Shown here piece by piece: positions 37,914 through 45,934 of a stretch of DNA of 64,000 bases. The translations under genes were made by a program, and so were the position numbers. The stretch spans positions 215,174 through 279,173 of the forward strand of contig NZ_BCYV01000011.1 of NCBI RefSeq assembly GCF_001598375.1, read 5' to 3'. The notes under the pieces are model-generated. The model was not told the origin of the DNA, ran no database searches, and saw only the letters and a program-made list of their open reading frames with translations. Numbering within the stretch: the first letter of the stretch is position 1; every line of letters starts with the position of its first letter. Origin of the DNA: Novosphingobium capsulatum NBRC 12533. GTDB lineage: Bacteria; Pseudomonadota; Alphaproteobacteria; Sphingomonadales; Sphingomonadaceae.

Positions 37914-39905
37914 TCACAACTCGATGCCGTCGACCGGGTCCATCGTCGCTTGGGCGGCGTTCGATGTGACCTGAAGGCGGAGGCGGTTGGCCTTGGCGGC
38001 GTCCACATCGGGATCGTCGTCGAGCAGGTCGAACTCACCGATGGCCGGGCGTTCGGGTGGCGCGATCTCCTCGTGATCGGGCAATTCCGGTTCGCGGCGA
38101 ATACCGGCATTGGCCGGATCGACGATCGTGCTGCCGGCATTGCCCTGCGCCGCCCCTGCCGGACCGGACGGGATTGCCAGTGCCGACCAGTCGTCGGCGG
38201 GAGGCGTTATCGGCGTCCTCGCCGCGTTCGGTTTCGGCGGCGGCAGTATGCGCTCGCGGAATCGCGCATCCTCGTAATAGCGCGCCTTCTTCGCCCGCAC
38301 CGGCGGCACGCCCGCGACCAGCAGCAGTTCGTCGGCGGGCGGGAGTTGCATCACCTCGCCGGGCGTGAGCAGCGGGCGGGCCGTCTCCTGCCGCGACACC
38401 ATGAGATGCCCAAGCCACGGCGACAGCCGGTGCCCGGCATAGTTGGTGGAGTCGCGCATCTCGGTCGCGGTGCCGAGCGCGTCCGACACGCGCTTGGCGG
38501 TGCGCTCGTCGTTGGTGGCGAAGGCGACGCGCACATGGCAGTTGTCGAGCACGCTGTTGTTCGCGCCGTATGCCTTCTCGATCTGGTTCAGCGATTGCGC
38601 GATCAGGAAACTCTTGATCCCGTAGCCTGCCATGAAGGCCAGTGCGGACTCGAAGAAATCCAATCTGCCGAGCGCCGGGAACTCGTCCAGCATCAGCAGC
38701 AACCTATGACGATTGGCGGAAGTCTTCAGGTCTTCGGTCAGGCGACGACCGACCTGATTGAGCAGCAGGCGGATCAGCGGCTTGGTGCGGTTGATGTCGG
38801 ATGGCGGGACCACGAGATAGAGGCTGACCGGTTTTTCGCCCACGACCAGATCGGCGATACGCCAGTCGCAGCGCTCCGTCACCTTCGCCACGACGGGATC
38901 GCGGTAGAGACCGAGGAACGACATGGCGGTGGACAGGACACCTGATCGTTCGTTGTCGCTCTTGTTCAGCAGCTCGCGGGCCGACGAGGCGATGACGGGA
39001 TGGACGCCGGCTTCGCCCAGGTGCGGTGTGTTCATCATGGCGCGCAACGTCGCCTCCACCGGGCGCTTCGGATCGGAGAGGAAGTTGGCGACGCCGGCCA
39101 GCGTCTTGTCGGTTTCTGCATAGAGAACGTGGAGGATCGCGCCGACCAGCAGCGAATGGCTGGTCTTTTCCCAATGGTTGCGCTTGTCGAGCGCGCCTTC
39201 GGGATCGACGAGGATGTCGGCGATGTTCTGCACGTCGCGGACTTCCTTGTCGCCGCGCCGCACCTCCAGCAGCGGATTATAGGCCGACGACGCCGGATCG
39301 GTCGGGTCGAACAACAGCACGCGGCCGTGCCGCGACCGGAAGCCGGCCGTCAGTCCCCAATTCTCGCCCTTAATGTCGTGGACGATGACCGAACCCGGCC
39401 AGGTCAACAGGGTCGGCACGACAAGACCGACGCCCTTGCCCGAACGTGTCGGCGCGAAGCACAGCACATGCTCGGGGCCGTCATGGCGGAGATAGTCGCG
39501 GTCGAGCCGGCCGAGCAGCACGCCGTCGGGGCCGAGCAGTCCAGCGGCTTTGACCTCCTCCGGTTCAGCCCAGCGTGCCGATCCATAGGTGGCGACGTTC
39601 TTCGCCTCACGCGCCCGGATCACCGACAGGGTGATGGCGACGACGATCGAGACGAGCGCGCCCGACACCGCGATGCCCGCGCCTTCGATGAAGATGTGCG
39701 GCGCATAGGCGTCGTAGCAATACCACCACCAGAAGAAGATCGGCGGATAGTAGAACGGCCAGCCGGCCACCTCGAACCAGGGCGCGCCGAGCTGCGCCTG
39801 AAAGCCGAGCCGCCAGGCTGTCCATTCGGTCGCGCACCAGATTGCGGTGAATACGATCGCCAGAACGAGGGCGACTTGTCCCCACAGGACGCGGCTTCCC
39901 GACAT
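37914..39905 (-). CDS. traG: Conjugal transfer coupling protein TraG (VirD4)
   Basis: 663 residues. Two N-terminal membrane helices, then the Walker A-like VLCFAPTRSGKGVGLVVPTLLTWPGS and Walker B LLLMLDEFPALG, typical of VirD4/TraG. It couples the relaxase-DNA complex to the Trb channel. The end is Pro/Asp-rich. Start ATG 39905 (MSGSRVLW). It ends at 37914, about 11 bases before the CopG-like gene. Confidence 0.95.
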   Translation of the reverse strand: MSGSRVLWGQVALVLAIVFTAIWCATEWTAWRLGFQAQLGAPWFEVAGWPFYYPPIFFWWWYCYDAYAPHIFIEGAGIAVSGALVSIVVAITLSVIRAREAKNVATYGSARWAEPEEVKAAGLLGPDGVLLGRLDRDYLRHDGPEHVLCFAPTRSGKGVGLVVPTLLTWPGSVIVHDIKGENWGLTAGFRSRHGRVLLFDPTDPASSAYNPLLEVRRGDKEVRDVQNIADILVDPEGALDKRNHWEKTSHSLLVGAILHVLYAETDKTLAGVANFLSDPKRPVEATLRAMMNTPHLGEAGVHPVIASSARELLNKSDNERSGVLSTAMSFLGLYRDPVVAKVTERCDWRIADLVVGEKPVSLYLVVPPSDINRTKPLIRLLLNQVGRRLTEDLKTSANRHRLLLMLDEFPALGRLDFFESALAFMAGYGIKSFLIAQSLNQIEKAYGANNSVLDNCHVRVAFATNDERTAKRVSDALGTATEMRDSTNYAGHRLSPWLGHLMVSRQETARPLLTPGEVMQLPPADELLLVAGVPPVRAKKARYYEDARFRERILPPPKPNAARTPITPPADDWSALAIPSGPAGAAQGNAGSTIVDPANAGIRREPELPDHEEIAPPERPAIGEFDLLDDDPDVDAAKANRLRLQVTSNAAQATMDPVDGIEL

Positions 39906-40021
39906 ACAGGCTCCAATCGGCAAAAGAGACGGAGCCGATCAGAGAATAGCCGCATCAGCCAGAAGCAACAGGAAATCCCAAGCGTCGGGGTTTCGGATAC
40001 CATGGCGAAGAAAAAGGACGG

Positions 40022-40321
40022 TCAATGCCGTAAGGATCGCGCCTCGGCCACCGCCTGTTCGAGAATCTTCCTGTAGCCAGTCTTCGTCATCCAGCGGGCA
40101 CGGTCCATATGACTTTGCCAACAGCGGCGCGAGCGTCCAGCCTCCGCCGCCGGATCGCGGTGTAGCACGATCCGGGCGACCTCGCGCCAGTCCGCGCCCT
40201 CCGCTTCCGCGTCGAGTAGACGCAGATAGGTCACGAAATGCGCCTCGTCGTAGATCGTGATCTCCGACGCGGTCGGCGCCAGGTCATCGACATCGGGGTC
40301 AAGCTCGGGTCGCACCCGCAT
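40022..40321 (-). CDS. Short DUF2285 protein
   Basis: 99 residues. HFVTYLRLLDAEAEGADWREVARIVLHRDPAAEAGRSRRCWQSHMDRARWMTKTGYRKIL is a typical DUF2285 domain, a helical DNA-binding-like domain common on alphaproteobacterial ICEs. It is divergent from the XRE genes, with a palindromic control region between them. Confidence 0.82.
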   Translation of the reverse strand: MRVRPELDPDVDDLAPTASEITIYDEAHFVTYLRLLDAEAEGADWREVARIVLHRDPAAEAGRSRRCWQSHMDRARWMTKTGYRKILEQAVAEARSLRH

Positions 40322-40356
40322 CGGATGGCTCTCCCTCGGACCTAATGCCCAGAGCA

Positions 40357-40389
40357 ATCCCGAAATGGGATAATCCTGAATCAGGATTA
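40357..40389. promoter_or_regulatory. Overlapping inverted repeats, probable XRE operator
   Basis: TAATCCTGA-A-TCAGGATTA (40371-40389) is a perfect 9-base inverted repeat. ATCCCGAAATGGGAT (40357-40371) is a second one that abuts it. They lie in the 108-base gap between the divergent DUF2285 and XRE genes and fit binding sites for one of the two XRE proteins. Confidence 0.6.
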
Positions 40390-40428
40390 GCGGATTGGCT
40401 CCCCCTTTTCAATGGAGAGCCGCCCCGA

Positions 40429-40692
40429 ATGCAAAAATCCTTGCGCACGCCCCGACAAATCCTGCTGCAATCTCTCCTCGTCGAAGCGCGCAAGGCCAAA
40501 GGACTGACACAGGCTGATTTGGCCGATGCGCTGGGCAAGCCGCAATCCTTCGTCGCCAAGTATGAGAACGGTGAGCGACGGATTGATGTCGTCGAGTTCG
40601 TGGACATTACTGCGGTCCTTGGCATTGCCACCAGTGATCTCCTCACGAAGATCGAGCCAGCCGTCGCGAAAACGCGACCGGCAGCACGGTGA
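40429..40692 (+). CDS. XRE-family HTH regulator (first of tandem pair)
   Basis: 87 residues. HTH visible as LLVEARKAKGLTQADLADALGKPQSFVAKYENGERRIDVVEFVDI. ATG 40429 is chosen because the upstream open frame includes the operator region. It overlaps the next XRE gene (GTGA). Tandem XRE pairs such as this often control transfer genes of ICEs. Confidence 0.88.
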   Translation: MQKSLRTPRQILLQSLLVEARKAKGLTQADLADALGKPQSFVAKYENGERRIDVVEFVDITAVLGIATSDLLTKIEPAVAKTRPAAR

Positions 40693-40952
40693 ATACCACA
40701 GATCATTCCGACGCTGGTTCCTCTCATGTCATGGACCTCAAGGAGGTCATGGCGGTCAATCTGCGTCGGATTCGTCATGATTGGAACATGACGCAAGAAG
40801 ATCTGGCGGATCGCGCTGGCCTGAGCGCCCGCTATATCGGCGCGATCGAACGCGCGAACGTATCGGCGACCGTCACGGTGTTGGGACAGATCGCCGATGC
40901 GTTGAAGGTCGAACCGGGCGAATTAGTGAAGGCGTCAGATCGCGCCCGTTGA
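40689..40952 (+). CDS. XRE-family HTH regulator (second of tandem pair)
   Basis: 87 residues from GTG 40689 (alternative ATG at 40731, MDLKEVMAVN). HTH: NLRRIRHDWNMTQEDLADRAGLSARYIGAIERANVSATVTVLGQIADAL. It is translationally coupled to the first XRE gene and converges with the LysR gene, whose 3' end overlaps it by 18 bases. Confidence 0.87.
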   Translation: MNTTDHSDAGSSHVMDLKEVMAVNLRRIRHDWNMTQEDLADRAGLSARYIGAIERANVSATVTVLGQIADALKVEPGELVKASDRAR

Positions 40953-41882
40953 ACGACTTATTTGAGTGGCGAGGTCGAGCAGGTTGATCAATGCCGGATT
41001 GCGATTGTGTGGTGACCACACGGCGGTGAACCGTGCCGGCTCGGTTTCATCGGCGATTGGTTGGAATACAACGCCGGGAAACGGCACGTGGGTCGTCGCT
41101 TCGCTGGTGAGTGTGATGCCGTCGCCCGAAGCGACCATGCCCATGAGCGTGTCGCGCGCCACATCGCAGCGATGAATGCGTGGCGAGCGTTGCCGTTCGC
41201 TGATCCGGCGCACGACATGCTCGAACACCTGTGGTCCGGTCCCGCCGTGACGGACGAGGAATAGCTCGTCCACGAGATCGAGCCAGGTGATCGTGTCCCG
41301 TCCGGCCAATGGATGATCGAGCGGCAGCGCCACCAAGATCGGTTCGCACCACAGCAGGCGGGAATGGCAGTCGGGTGCGTTTACAGGGCCGACCACGAAG
41401 GCCGCATCGAGCTTGCCTTCTCGCACCATTGCGATCGTTTCGGTGGATCGTCCCTCCAGCACCGATTGCTGGATCATCGGATAGCTGGCGCGATATTCTC
41501 GACGTAGATTGGCGAGAAATCCAGATGCGATAGAACTATGCAGGCCGATATTGAGTGTGCCTTCGACACCCTCGGACATCGCGCCGACCGTTCTTATAGC
41601 ATAGTCGAGCTGTTCAATGCCGGAAGATACCTCGGTGACGAAGCGGCGTCCTGCCTCGGTCAACCGGACGCCACGATGGCGGCGCTCGAATAGCAAGATG
41701 CCAAGGGTCTCCTCCAGAGCCTTGATCCGGGTACTGACGCTCGACTGCGTGACGCCAAGATTATTGGCGGCATGTCGGAAGTTCAAATGATCGGCAACGG
41801 CAATGAGTTCTACTAAAGAGACAAGAGGTATTCTCCCGCTAGAAATTCTCACATTGCCCGGGACATGCCTTGCTCGCTTCAT
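40935..41882 (-). CDS. LysR-family regulator (cargo, end of operon)
   Basis: 315 residues. N-terminal HTH (LVELIAVADHLNFRHAANNLGVTQSSVSTRIKALEETLGILLFERRHRGVRLTEAGRRF) and a complete LysR substrate-binding domain (GTLNIGLHSSIASGFLANLRREYRASYPMI). It follows the aldo/keto reductase gene by 19 bases and is probably cotranscribed. Its 3' end overlaps the core XRE gene, marking the left edge of the cargo block. Confidence 0.9.
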   Translation of the reverse strand: MKRARHVPGNVRISSGRIPLVSLVELIAVADHLNFRHAANNLGVTQSSVSTRIKALEETLGILLFERRHRGVRLTEAGRRFVTEVSSGIEQLDYAIRTVGAMSEGVEGTLNIGLHSSIASGFLANLRREYRASYPMIQQSVLEGRSTETIAMVREGKLDAAFVVGPVNAPDCHSRLLWCEPILVALPLDHPLAGRDTITWLDLVDELFLVRHGGTGPQVFEHVVRRISERQRSPRIHRCDVARDTLMGMVASGDGITLTSEATTHVPFPGVVFQPIADETEPARFTAVWSPHNRNPALINLLDLATQISRSTGAI

Positions 41883-41901
41883 TGAGCCGACCGAACTCTA
41901 T

Positions 41902-42897
41902 TCACTCGAATGCGTTGACAGGGTGCGGCACGTAGTCCGCCTCCAGCGCCGCGATCTCGTCATCATTCAACGCAATCTCCAGCGCAGCTATGGCGTCATC
42001 AAGATGATGGGTTTTGGAGGCGCCCACAATCGGCGTCGACACCTCGGGTTTGGCCACAACCCAAGCGAGCGCAATCCGCGCCATCGGCACGCCACGTAAG
42101 CGAGCAATGCGCTCGACGGCTCCGATCACGGCATTGTCCGCGTCTTCCGTTGCCGCATAGAGCGAACGGCCAAAGGCATCACTCTCACTCCGTTTCGTCT
42201 GCTCTCCAGCAGGGCGCGTCAACCGACCACGGGCCATCGGACTCCACGGTATGAGGCCCACGCCCTGATCCTTACAGAGCGGGATCATTTCGCGTTCTTC
42301 TTCCCGATAGAGCAGATTGACGTAGTTTTGCATGGTGACGAACGGGGTCCAGCCATTGGCTCGCGCTACCTCCTGCGCCTTGGCGAATTGCCACGCGAAC
42401 ATTGAGGATGCGCCGATGTACCGTGCTTTGCCGGCCTTCACGACGTCATGAAGGGCCTCCATCGTTTCCTCGATCGGAGTCCCGTAGTCCCAGCGATGAA
42501 TCTGGTAGAGGTCGACATAGTCCGTTCCGAGACGTGCCAGGCTCGCGTCGATCTCGGTCATGATCGCCTTGCGGGAGAGGCCCTTACGGTTGGGCGCCGC
42601 ACCACCTTCAAGCATTCGCTCCGGGAAGAATATCTTGGTCGCGATGACTGTCTCATCTCGGCGCGTGAACTCCTTTAACAGCTTGCCGACGATCATCTCG
42701 GACGTGCCAGCCGAGTAACTGTTGGCGGTATCGAAGAAATTGATCCCCTGTTCGATGGCCCGCTTAATGATCGGCCTGCTGTCATTCTCGCCAAGCGTCC
42801 AATCGTGGATGCCCGCGTCGGGCACGCCGAAAGTCATGCACCCCAGACAGAGCCGCGAGACATCGAGGCCGGTCGACCCGAGCTTCACATAGTCCAT
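41902..42897 (-). CDS. Aldo/keto reductase
   Basis: 331 residues. NADPH-dependent reductase of the AKR superfamily. Conserved Asp, Tyr and Lys regions are seen in FFDTANSYSAGTSEMIVGKLL and VIATKIFF, then DYVDLYQIHRWDYGTPIEETMEALHDVVKAGKARYIGASSMFAW and C-terminal STPIVGASKTHHLDDAIAAL. It is of the group that includes YajO-like and plant-type K-channel beta-like reductases. The substrate is unknown. Confidence 0.9.
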   Translation of the reverse strand: MDYVKLGSTGLDVSRLCLGCMTFGVPDAGIHDWTLGENDSRPIIKRAIEQGINFFDTANSYSAGTSEMIVGKLLKEFTRRDETVIATKIFFPERMLEGGAAPNRKGLSRKAIMTEIDASLARLGTDYVDLYQIHRWDYGTPIEETMEALHDVVKAGKARYIGASSMFAWQFAKAQEVARANGWTPFVTMQNYVNLLYREEEREMIPLCKDQGVGLIPWSPMARGRLTRPAGEQTKRSESDAFGRSLYAATEDADNAVIGAVERIARLRGVPMARIALAWVVAKPEVSTPIVGASKTHHLDDAIAALEIALNDDEIAALEADYVPHPVNAFE

Positions 42898-42982
42898 GGT
42901 CGTTCCTTGTAAGACGTAGCGACCGTCTTAATTTCCGGTCTGCCTCATTGAATCATGCGACCGTTTCGTCGCGCTGCTTGAG

Positions 42983-43089
42983 CTAGAGCATTTCCAGCCG
43001 AAGCGTGTTCGCTTCGGCATCGGACAATGCGGCAAAGACAAAAGGATAGAGTATTTCCGGTGATCCGATGATCACCGGAAATGCTCTAG
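42983..43089. repeat. Multi-hairpin palindromic element
   Basis: 107 bases bounded by a perfect 13-base inverted repeat (CTAGAGCATTTCC / GGAAATGCTCTAG) and containing two internal perfect hairpins: GCCGAAGCG-TGTT-CGCTTCGGC (42997-43018) and ATTTCCGGTGAT-N6-ATCACCGGAAAT (43053-43082). It looks like a small REP- or MITE-type intergenic element of alphaproteobacteria. It lies between the MBL hydrolase and aldo/keto reductase genes. Confidence 0.7.
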
Positions 43090-43109
43090 TGCTGAGCGCG
43101 CTACGCTCA

Positions 43110-43946
43110 TCACTCATAATCGATGGCATAGTTCTCCCCGTCTCGCCTGATATGCGCGAAACCGAGTTCGCCGAGGTGCATCCCTGCGATCAGCAGCCGC
43201 TCGGAGCTCACGAGGTCCAGGAGCCTCGACCGTGTTGAGGCGGCAAGATGGGAATCCTGATCGAACGCGATCGTCACATCCGGGCGCGGAATCTGAATCT
43301 GGGGGAAATGGACAATATCTCCCCAGACCAGAAGATTCTGGCCGCCGGATTCAAGACGATAGCCGGTGTGCCCGTCTGTGTGGCCTGGAAGCGGCATCGC
43401 TGTCATGCCGGTAAGCACCTCACCGGCATCGAAGGTGCGCAGTCTGTCGCGATAGCCCTCGAATGCCTGACGCGCCACGAGGAAGTTGCCACGGGCGCGC
43501 TCAGGCGCGCGGCTCAGATTGCCGTCATCCTGCCAGAACGCGACTTCCCGATTGTGGACGACAAGCTCGGCATTCGGGAAGGCGGCTTCTCCTGAAGCGT
43601 CCATCAACCCTCCGACATGATCGGGATGGGCGTGCGTCAACAGGATCGCGTCGATCTCGGAAGGCTGGATGCCAGCGAGCAGCAGATTGCTTCTCAATCG
43701 ACCACCCCACTGCTTGAAACCACCTGCTCCTGCGTCGATCAGGACCGTGCGACCGCCTCCGCGCACAAGGTAGCAGTTGATATGGATAGAGGTGTGATCC
43801 TTTATCCCCGCATTTTCTTGCATACGGGAGGCATTGTCCGGGTCGATATTTGCGAGAAAATCGAAACTGGCGTGGAGATAGCCATCGCTAACTGCGGTGA
43901 TATTTAAGTCACCGACCTGTTTACTGGGAAATGCAAGCTTAGACAT
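43110..43946 (-). CDS. MBL-fold metallo-hydrolase
   Basis: 278 residues. The zinc-binding HxHxDH motif is present (LLTHAHPDHVGGL), with later His and Asp ligands (GHTDGHTGYRLE, GDIVH). The family includes lactonases and other hydrolases; within a cluster with a reductase and a tautomerase, a ring-opening or ester-cleavage step on a small organic compound is plausible. No signal peptide is evident. Confidence 0.88.
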   Translation of the reverse strand: MSKLAFPSKQVGDLNITAVSDGYLHASFDFLANIDPDNASRMQENAGIKDHTSIHINCYLVRGGGRTVLIDAGAGGFKQWGGRLRSNLLLAGIQPSEIDAILLTHAHPDHVGGLMDASGEAAFPNAELVVHNREVAFWQDDGNLSRAPERARGNFLVARQAFEGYRDRLRTFDAGEVLTGMTAMPLPGHTDGHTGYRLESGGQNLLVWGDIVHFPQIQIPRPDVTIAFDQDSHLAASTRSRLLDLVSSERLLIAGMHLGELGFAHIRRDGENYAIDYE

Positions 43947-43967
43947 CGTTTTTCTCCAAGCATCAGC

Positions 43968-44294
43968 TCAATTTCGTGCGTGAATGCTAGACGCCGCATA
44001 ACCAAAGCAACGGATACGCGCGGTGACACCGATATTGTCCTTAATGGCGTCGTCCAGCTTTTCCATGAACCGCTCCATGATCGGCGGTGTCCGAAATGGC
44101 TCAAGTCGATATTGGATTTCTGCAAAGGCCGGGTGCCCTCGACCGTGCCGAACAGCGACATAAACGATATGCACATTCACCAATGCAGCCCGGAGAATGC
44201 CCGTGCAGAGTTCGGTGCATTGCTCCGTGAGTTCTGCGAGTGCTTCGTCCGGCGGCATCTTGTCTGCCGGGATGTAGATCGTGACATTCGGCAT
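43968..44294 (-). CDS. Tautomerase-superfamily protein
   Basis: 108 residues beginning MPNVTIYIPADK, which gives the N-terminal Pro1 needed as catalytic base in 4-oxalocrotonate tautomerase/MIF-type enzymes. PAFAEIQYRLEPFRTPPIMERFMEKLDDAIKDNIG fits the second half of the beta-alpha-beta fold. It is 7 bases from the upstream gene and 21 bases from the MBL gene. The start at 44294 is chosen to expose Pro at position 2. Confidence 0.75.
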   Translation of the reverse strand: MPNVTIYIPADKMPPDEALAELTEQCTELCTGILRAALVNVHIVYVAVRHGRGHPAFAEIQYRLEPFRTPPIMERFMEKLDDAIKDNIGVTARIRCFGYAASSIHARN

Positions 44295-44301
44295 TGGGGG
44301 C

Positions 44302-44847
44302 CTACCGTGCCTTCTTGAAGGCAGCGTTAGCGTCACTCGTCAATTGCGGCGTCATCGGCATATACACATGGACATCTTCCGGTAGGTTCTCGATGTCAGG
44401 CGCCTGGCTGCGCTCCACCTTGGCAAGCCAGCGATATTCCGGGAACTTCTCCATAGCGACCGCCTGCATCGCATAGGGGGTGAGGCCCAACTGGATCAGC
44501 GGCTCCGGTCCTTGTGCGCTCAACGCCAGATATTCGCCTTCACCAATTGCCGGTGCCCGATCGACGCCGCCATAGAGGTTTCGATGCCAATCGGTGATGT
44601 GCTGCTGCCAGCGCGCGAAATTACCGCCACCCTTTTGGCGGTATTCCTCACCCGTCAGGATGTCGAGGCCGTCGATCGAATGAATGGCGAGATAGACGGG
44701 ACAGCCGCGGCTCAACGCTTTGAAACGCTGCGAGGTGTGAAACCCGTTCACCGAAATGAGGGCAGGCAGTTTGTCCAGGCTGTAAAAGTCGTTCCATTCC
44801 GCTTCGCTGCCCGGATCGGCAAAGCTGCATTCCACTGTATAGATCAT
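44302..44847 (-). CDS. EthD-like dimeric alpha/beta-barrel protein
   Basis: 181 residues. IYTVECSFADPGSEAEWNDFYSLDKLPALISVNGFHTSQRFKAL resembles the ferredoxin-like domain found in EthD/DUF-type small-molecule enzymes (WxxWYxxxHxPxLL pattern). Catalytic function is unknown. It is the first gene of the operon running EthD-like, tautomerase, MBL, AKR and LysR, and is divergent from the second LysR gene. Confidence 0.65.
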   Translation of the reverse strand: MIYTVECSFADPGSEAEWNDFYSLDKLPALISVNGFHTSQRFKALSRGCPVYLAIHSIDGLDILTGEEYRQKGGGNFARWQQHITDWHRNLYGGVDRAPAIGEGEYLALSAQGPEPLIQLGLTPYAMQAVAMEKFPEYRWLAKVERSQAPDIENLPEDVHVYMPMTPQLTSDANAAFKKAR

Positions 44848-44910
44848 GGCACCACCTTCGACCGGAGGCAGGGGGCTTCCGGTCTTGTCTAACGTTGATA
44901 TTTTCTCATG

Positions 44911-44933
44911 ATAGGCTACCAATTATCGCCTAT
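44911..44933. promoter_or_regulatory. LysR-type operator
   Basis: ATAGGC-N11-GCCTAT, perfect 6-base arms, lies in the 169-base gap between the EthD-like gene and the divergent LysR gene. Arm spacing matches the T-N11-A LysR box, so LysR at 45017 probably controls the operon from here. Confidence 0.6.
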
Positions 44934-45016
44934 ATATCGAAATTGGATCATGCTTCAGTGATCTAATGTCAATGTTACGGCGGATAGAATGCCAAACCAG
45001 CCTGTCAGGAGCCGTC

Positions 45017-45916
45017 ATGCGCCGCAAGATTCCCAGTAATTCCGCACTCATGGCGTTCGAGGCGGCGGCGCGTCATGGCAGCTTCGCTCGTGCTGCCGAC
45101 GAACTGGCCCTGACCGAAGGGGCGATCAGCCGCCAGATCGGTCGGTTGGAAGCTTTCCTCGGCGTCACGCTGTTCGAGCGGGTCGGCAATCGTGTCCGGC
45201 TTTTGCCGAATGGAGAGCGTTATGCCGTTCAGGTTCGCGAGTCACTCGACCGGCTGGAGCATGACAGTCAATATCTGATGGGGCAGCCCAGCGATGGCGC
45301 CAGCCTCGACATCGCCACTATCCCGACATTTGCCGCACGTTGGCTCATTCCCCGATTGGCGCGATTTCGGGAAAAGAACCCAAACATCATCGTGCATCTC
45401 ACCGAACGAATGGAGCCTTTTGTCCTTGCCGGAAGTGGTTTCGATGCCGCGATCCATTTCGAACATCCCGCATGGACGGGAATGAGAACGCATCGGCTAT
45501 TACACGAGACACTGGTTCCGGTTTGTCACCCGGCGCTGCTCGATCCAGGCAAAGGGGCGATATCCCTTGACGAACTACCACGCCTTCATCGACGTCAGAA
45601 CCCGGATGCGTGGCAACGCTATGCACAGGAAACCGGAATCGTGCTGACCAATCCTGCGGTTGGTGCCCGTTACGATCTTCACTTTATGCAAATCGAAGCC
45701 GCGTTGGCCGGCCTCGGCGTTGCGCTGGTGCCTCGCCTGTATATCGAAACGGAGTTGGCGGAAGGTCGCTTGGTAGCACCTTGGCCTGATGGTGAATCGA
45801 TCTCCAAGACCTTCTGCCTCATCCTGCCAGAGCCGATCCGATTGAGTGATGGTCCTATCCAGATTTTTGCGAATTGGCTTCTCAAGGAAGTGCGATCGTC
45901 GAATCCGACGCTTTGA
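45017..45916 (+). CDS. LysR-family regulator (GcvA-like), divergent activator of cargo operon
   Basis: 299 residues. HTH LMAFEAAARHGSFARAADELALTEGAISRQIGRLEAFLGVTLFERVGNRVRLLPNGERY is typical of the GcvA group, followed by an effector domain (ASLDIATIPTFAARWLIPRLARF). AGGAG precedes ATG 45017. It is divergent from the operon beginning at 44847 with a LysR box between, and convergent with the relaxase gene 18 bases away. Confidence 0.92.
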   Translation: MRRKIPSNSALMAFEAAARHGSFARAADELALTEGAISRQIGRLEAFLGVTLFERVGNRVRLLPNGERYAVQVRESLDRLEHDSQYLMGQPSDGASLDIATIPTFAARWLIPRLARFREKNPNIIVHLTERMEPFVLAGSGFDAAIHFEHPAWTGMRTHRLLHETLVPVCHPALLDPGKGAISLDELPRLHRRQNPDAWQRYAQETGIVLTNPAVGARYDLHFMQIEAALAGLGVALVPRLYIETELAEGRLVAPWPDGESISKTFCLILPEPIRLSDGPIQIFANWLLKEVRSSNPTL

Positions 45917-45934
45917 AGGCGGCCCCTACATTTG

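Noticed and set aside
39939..40121. Small 60-codon minus-strand frame near the DUF2285 gene
   Set aside because: It overlaps the 3' end of the real DUF2285 gene in another frame and shows no ribosome site or family.
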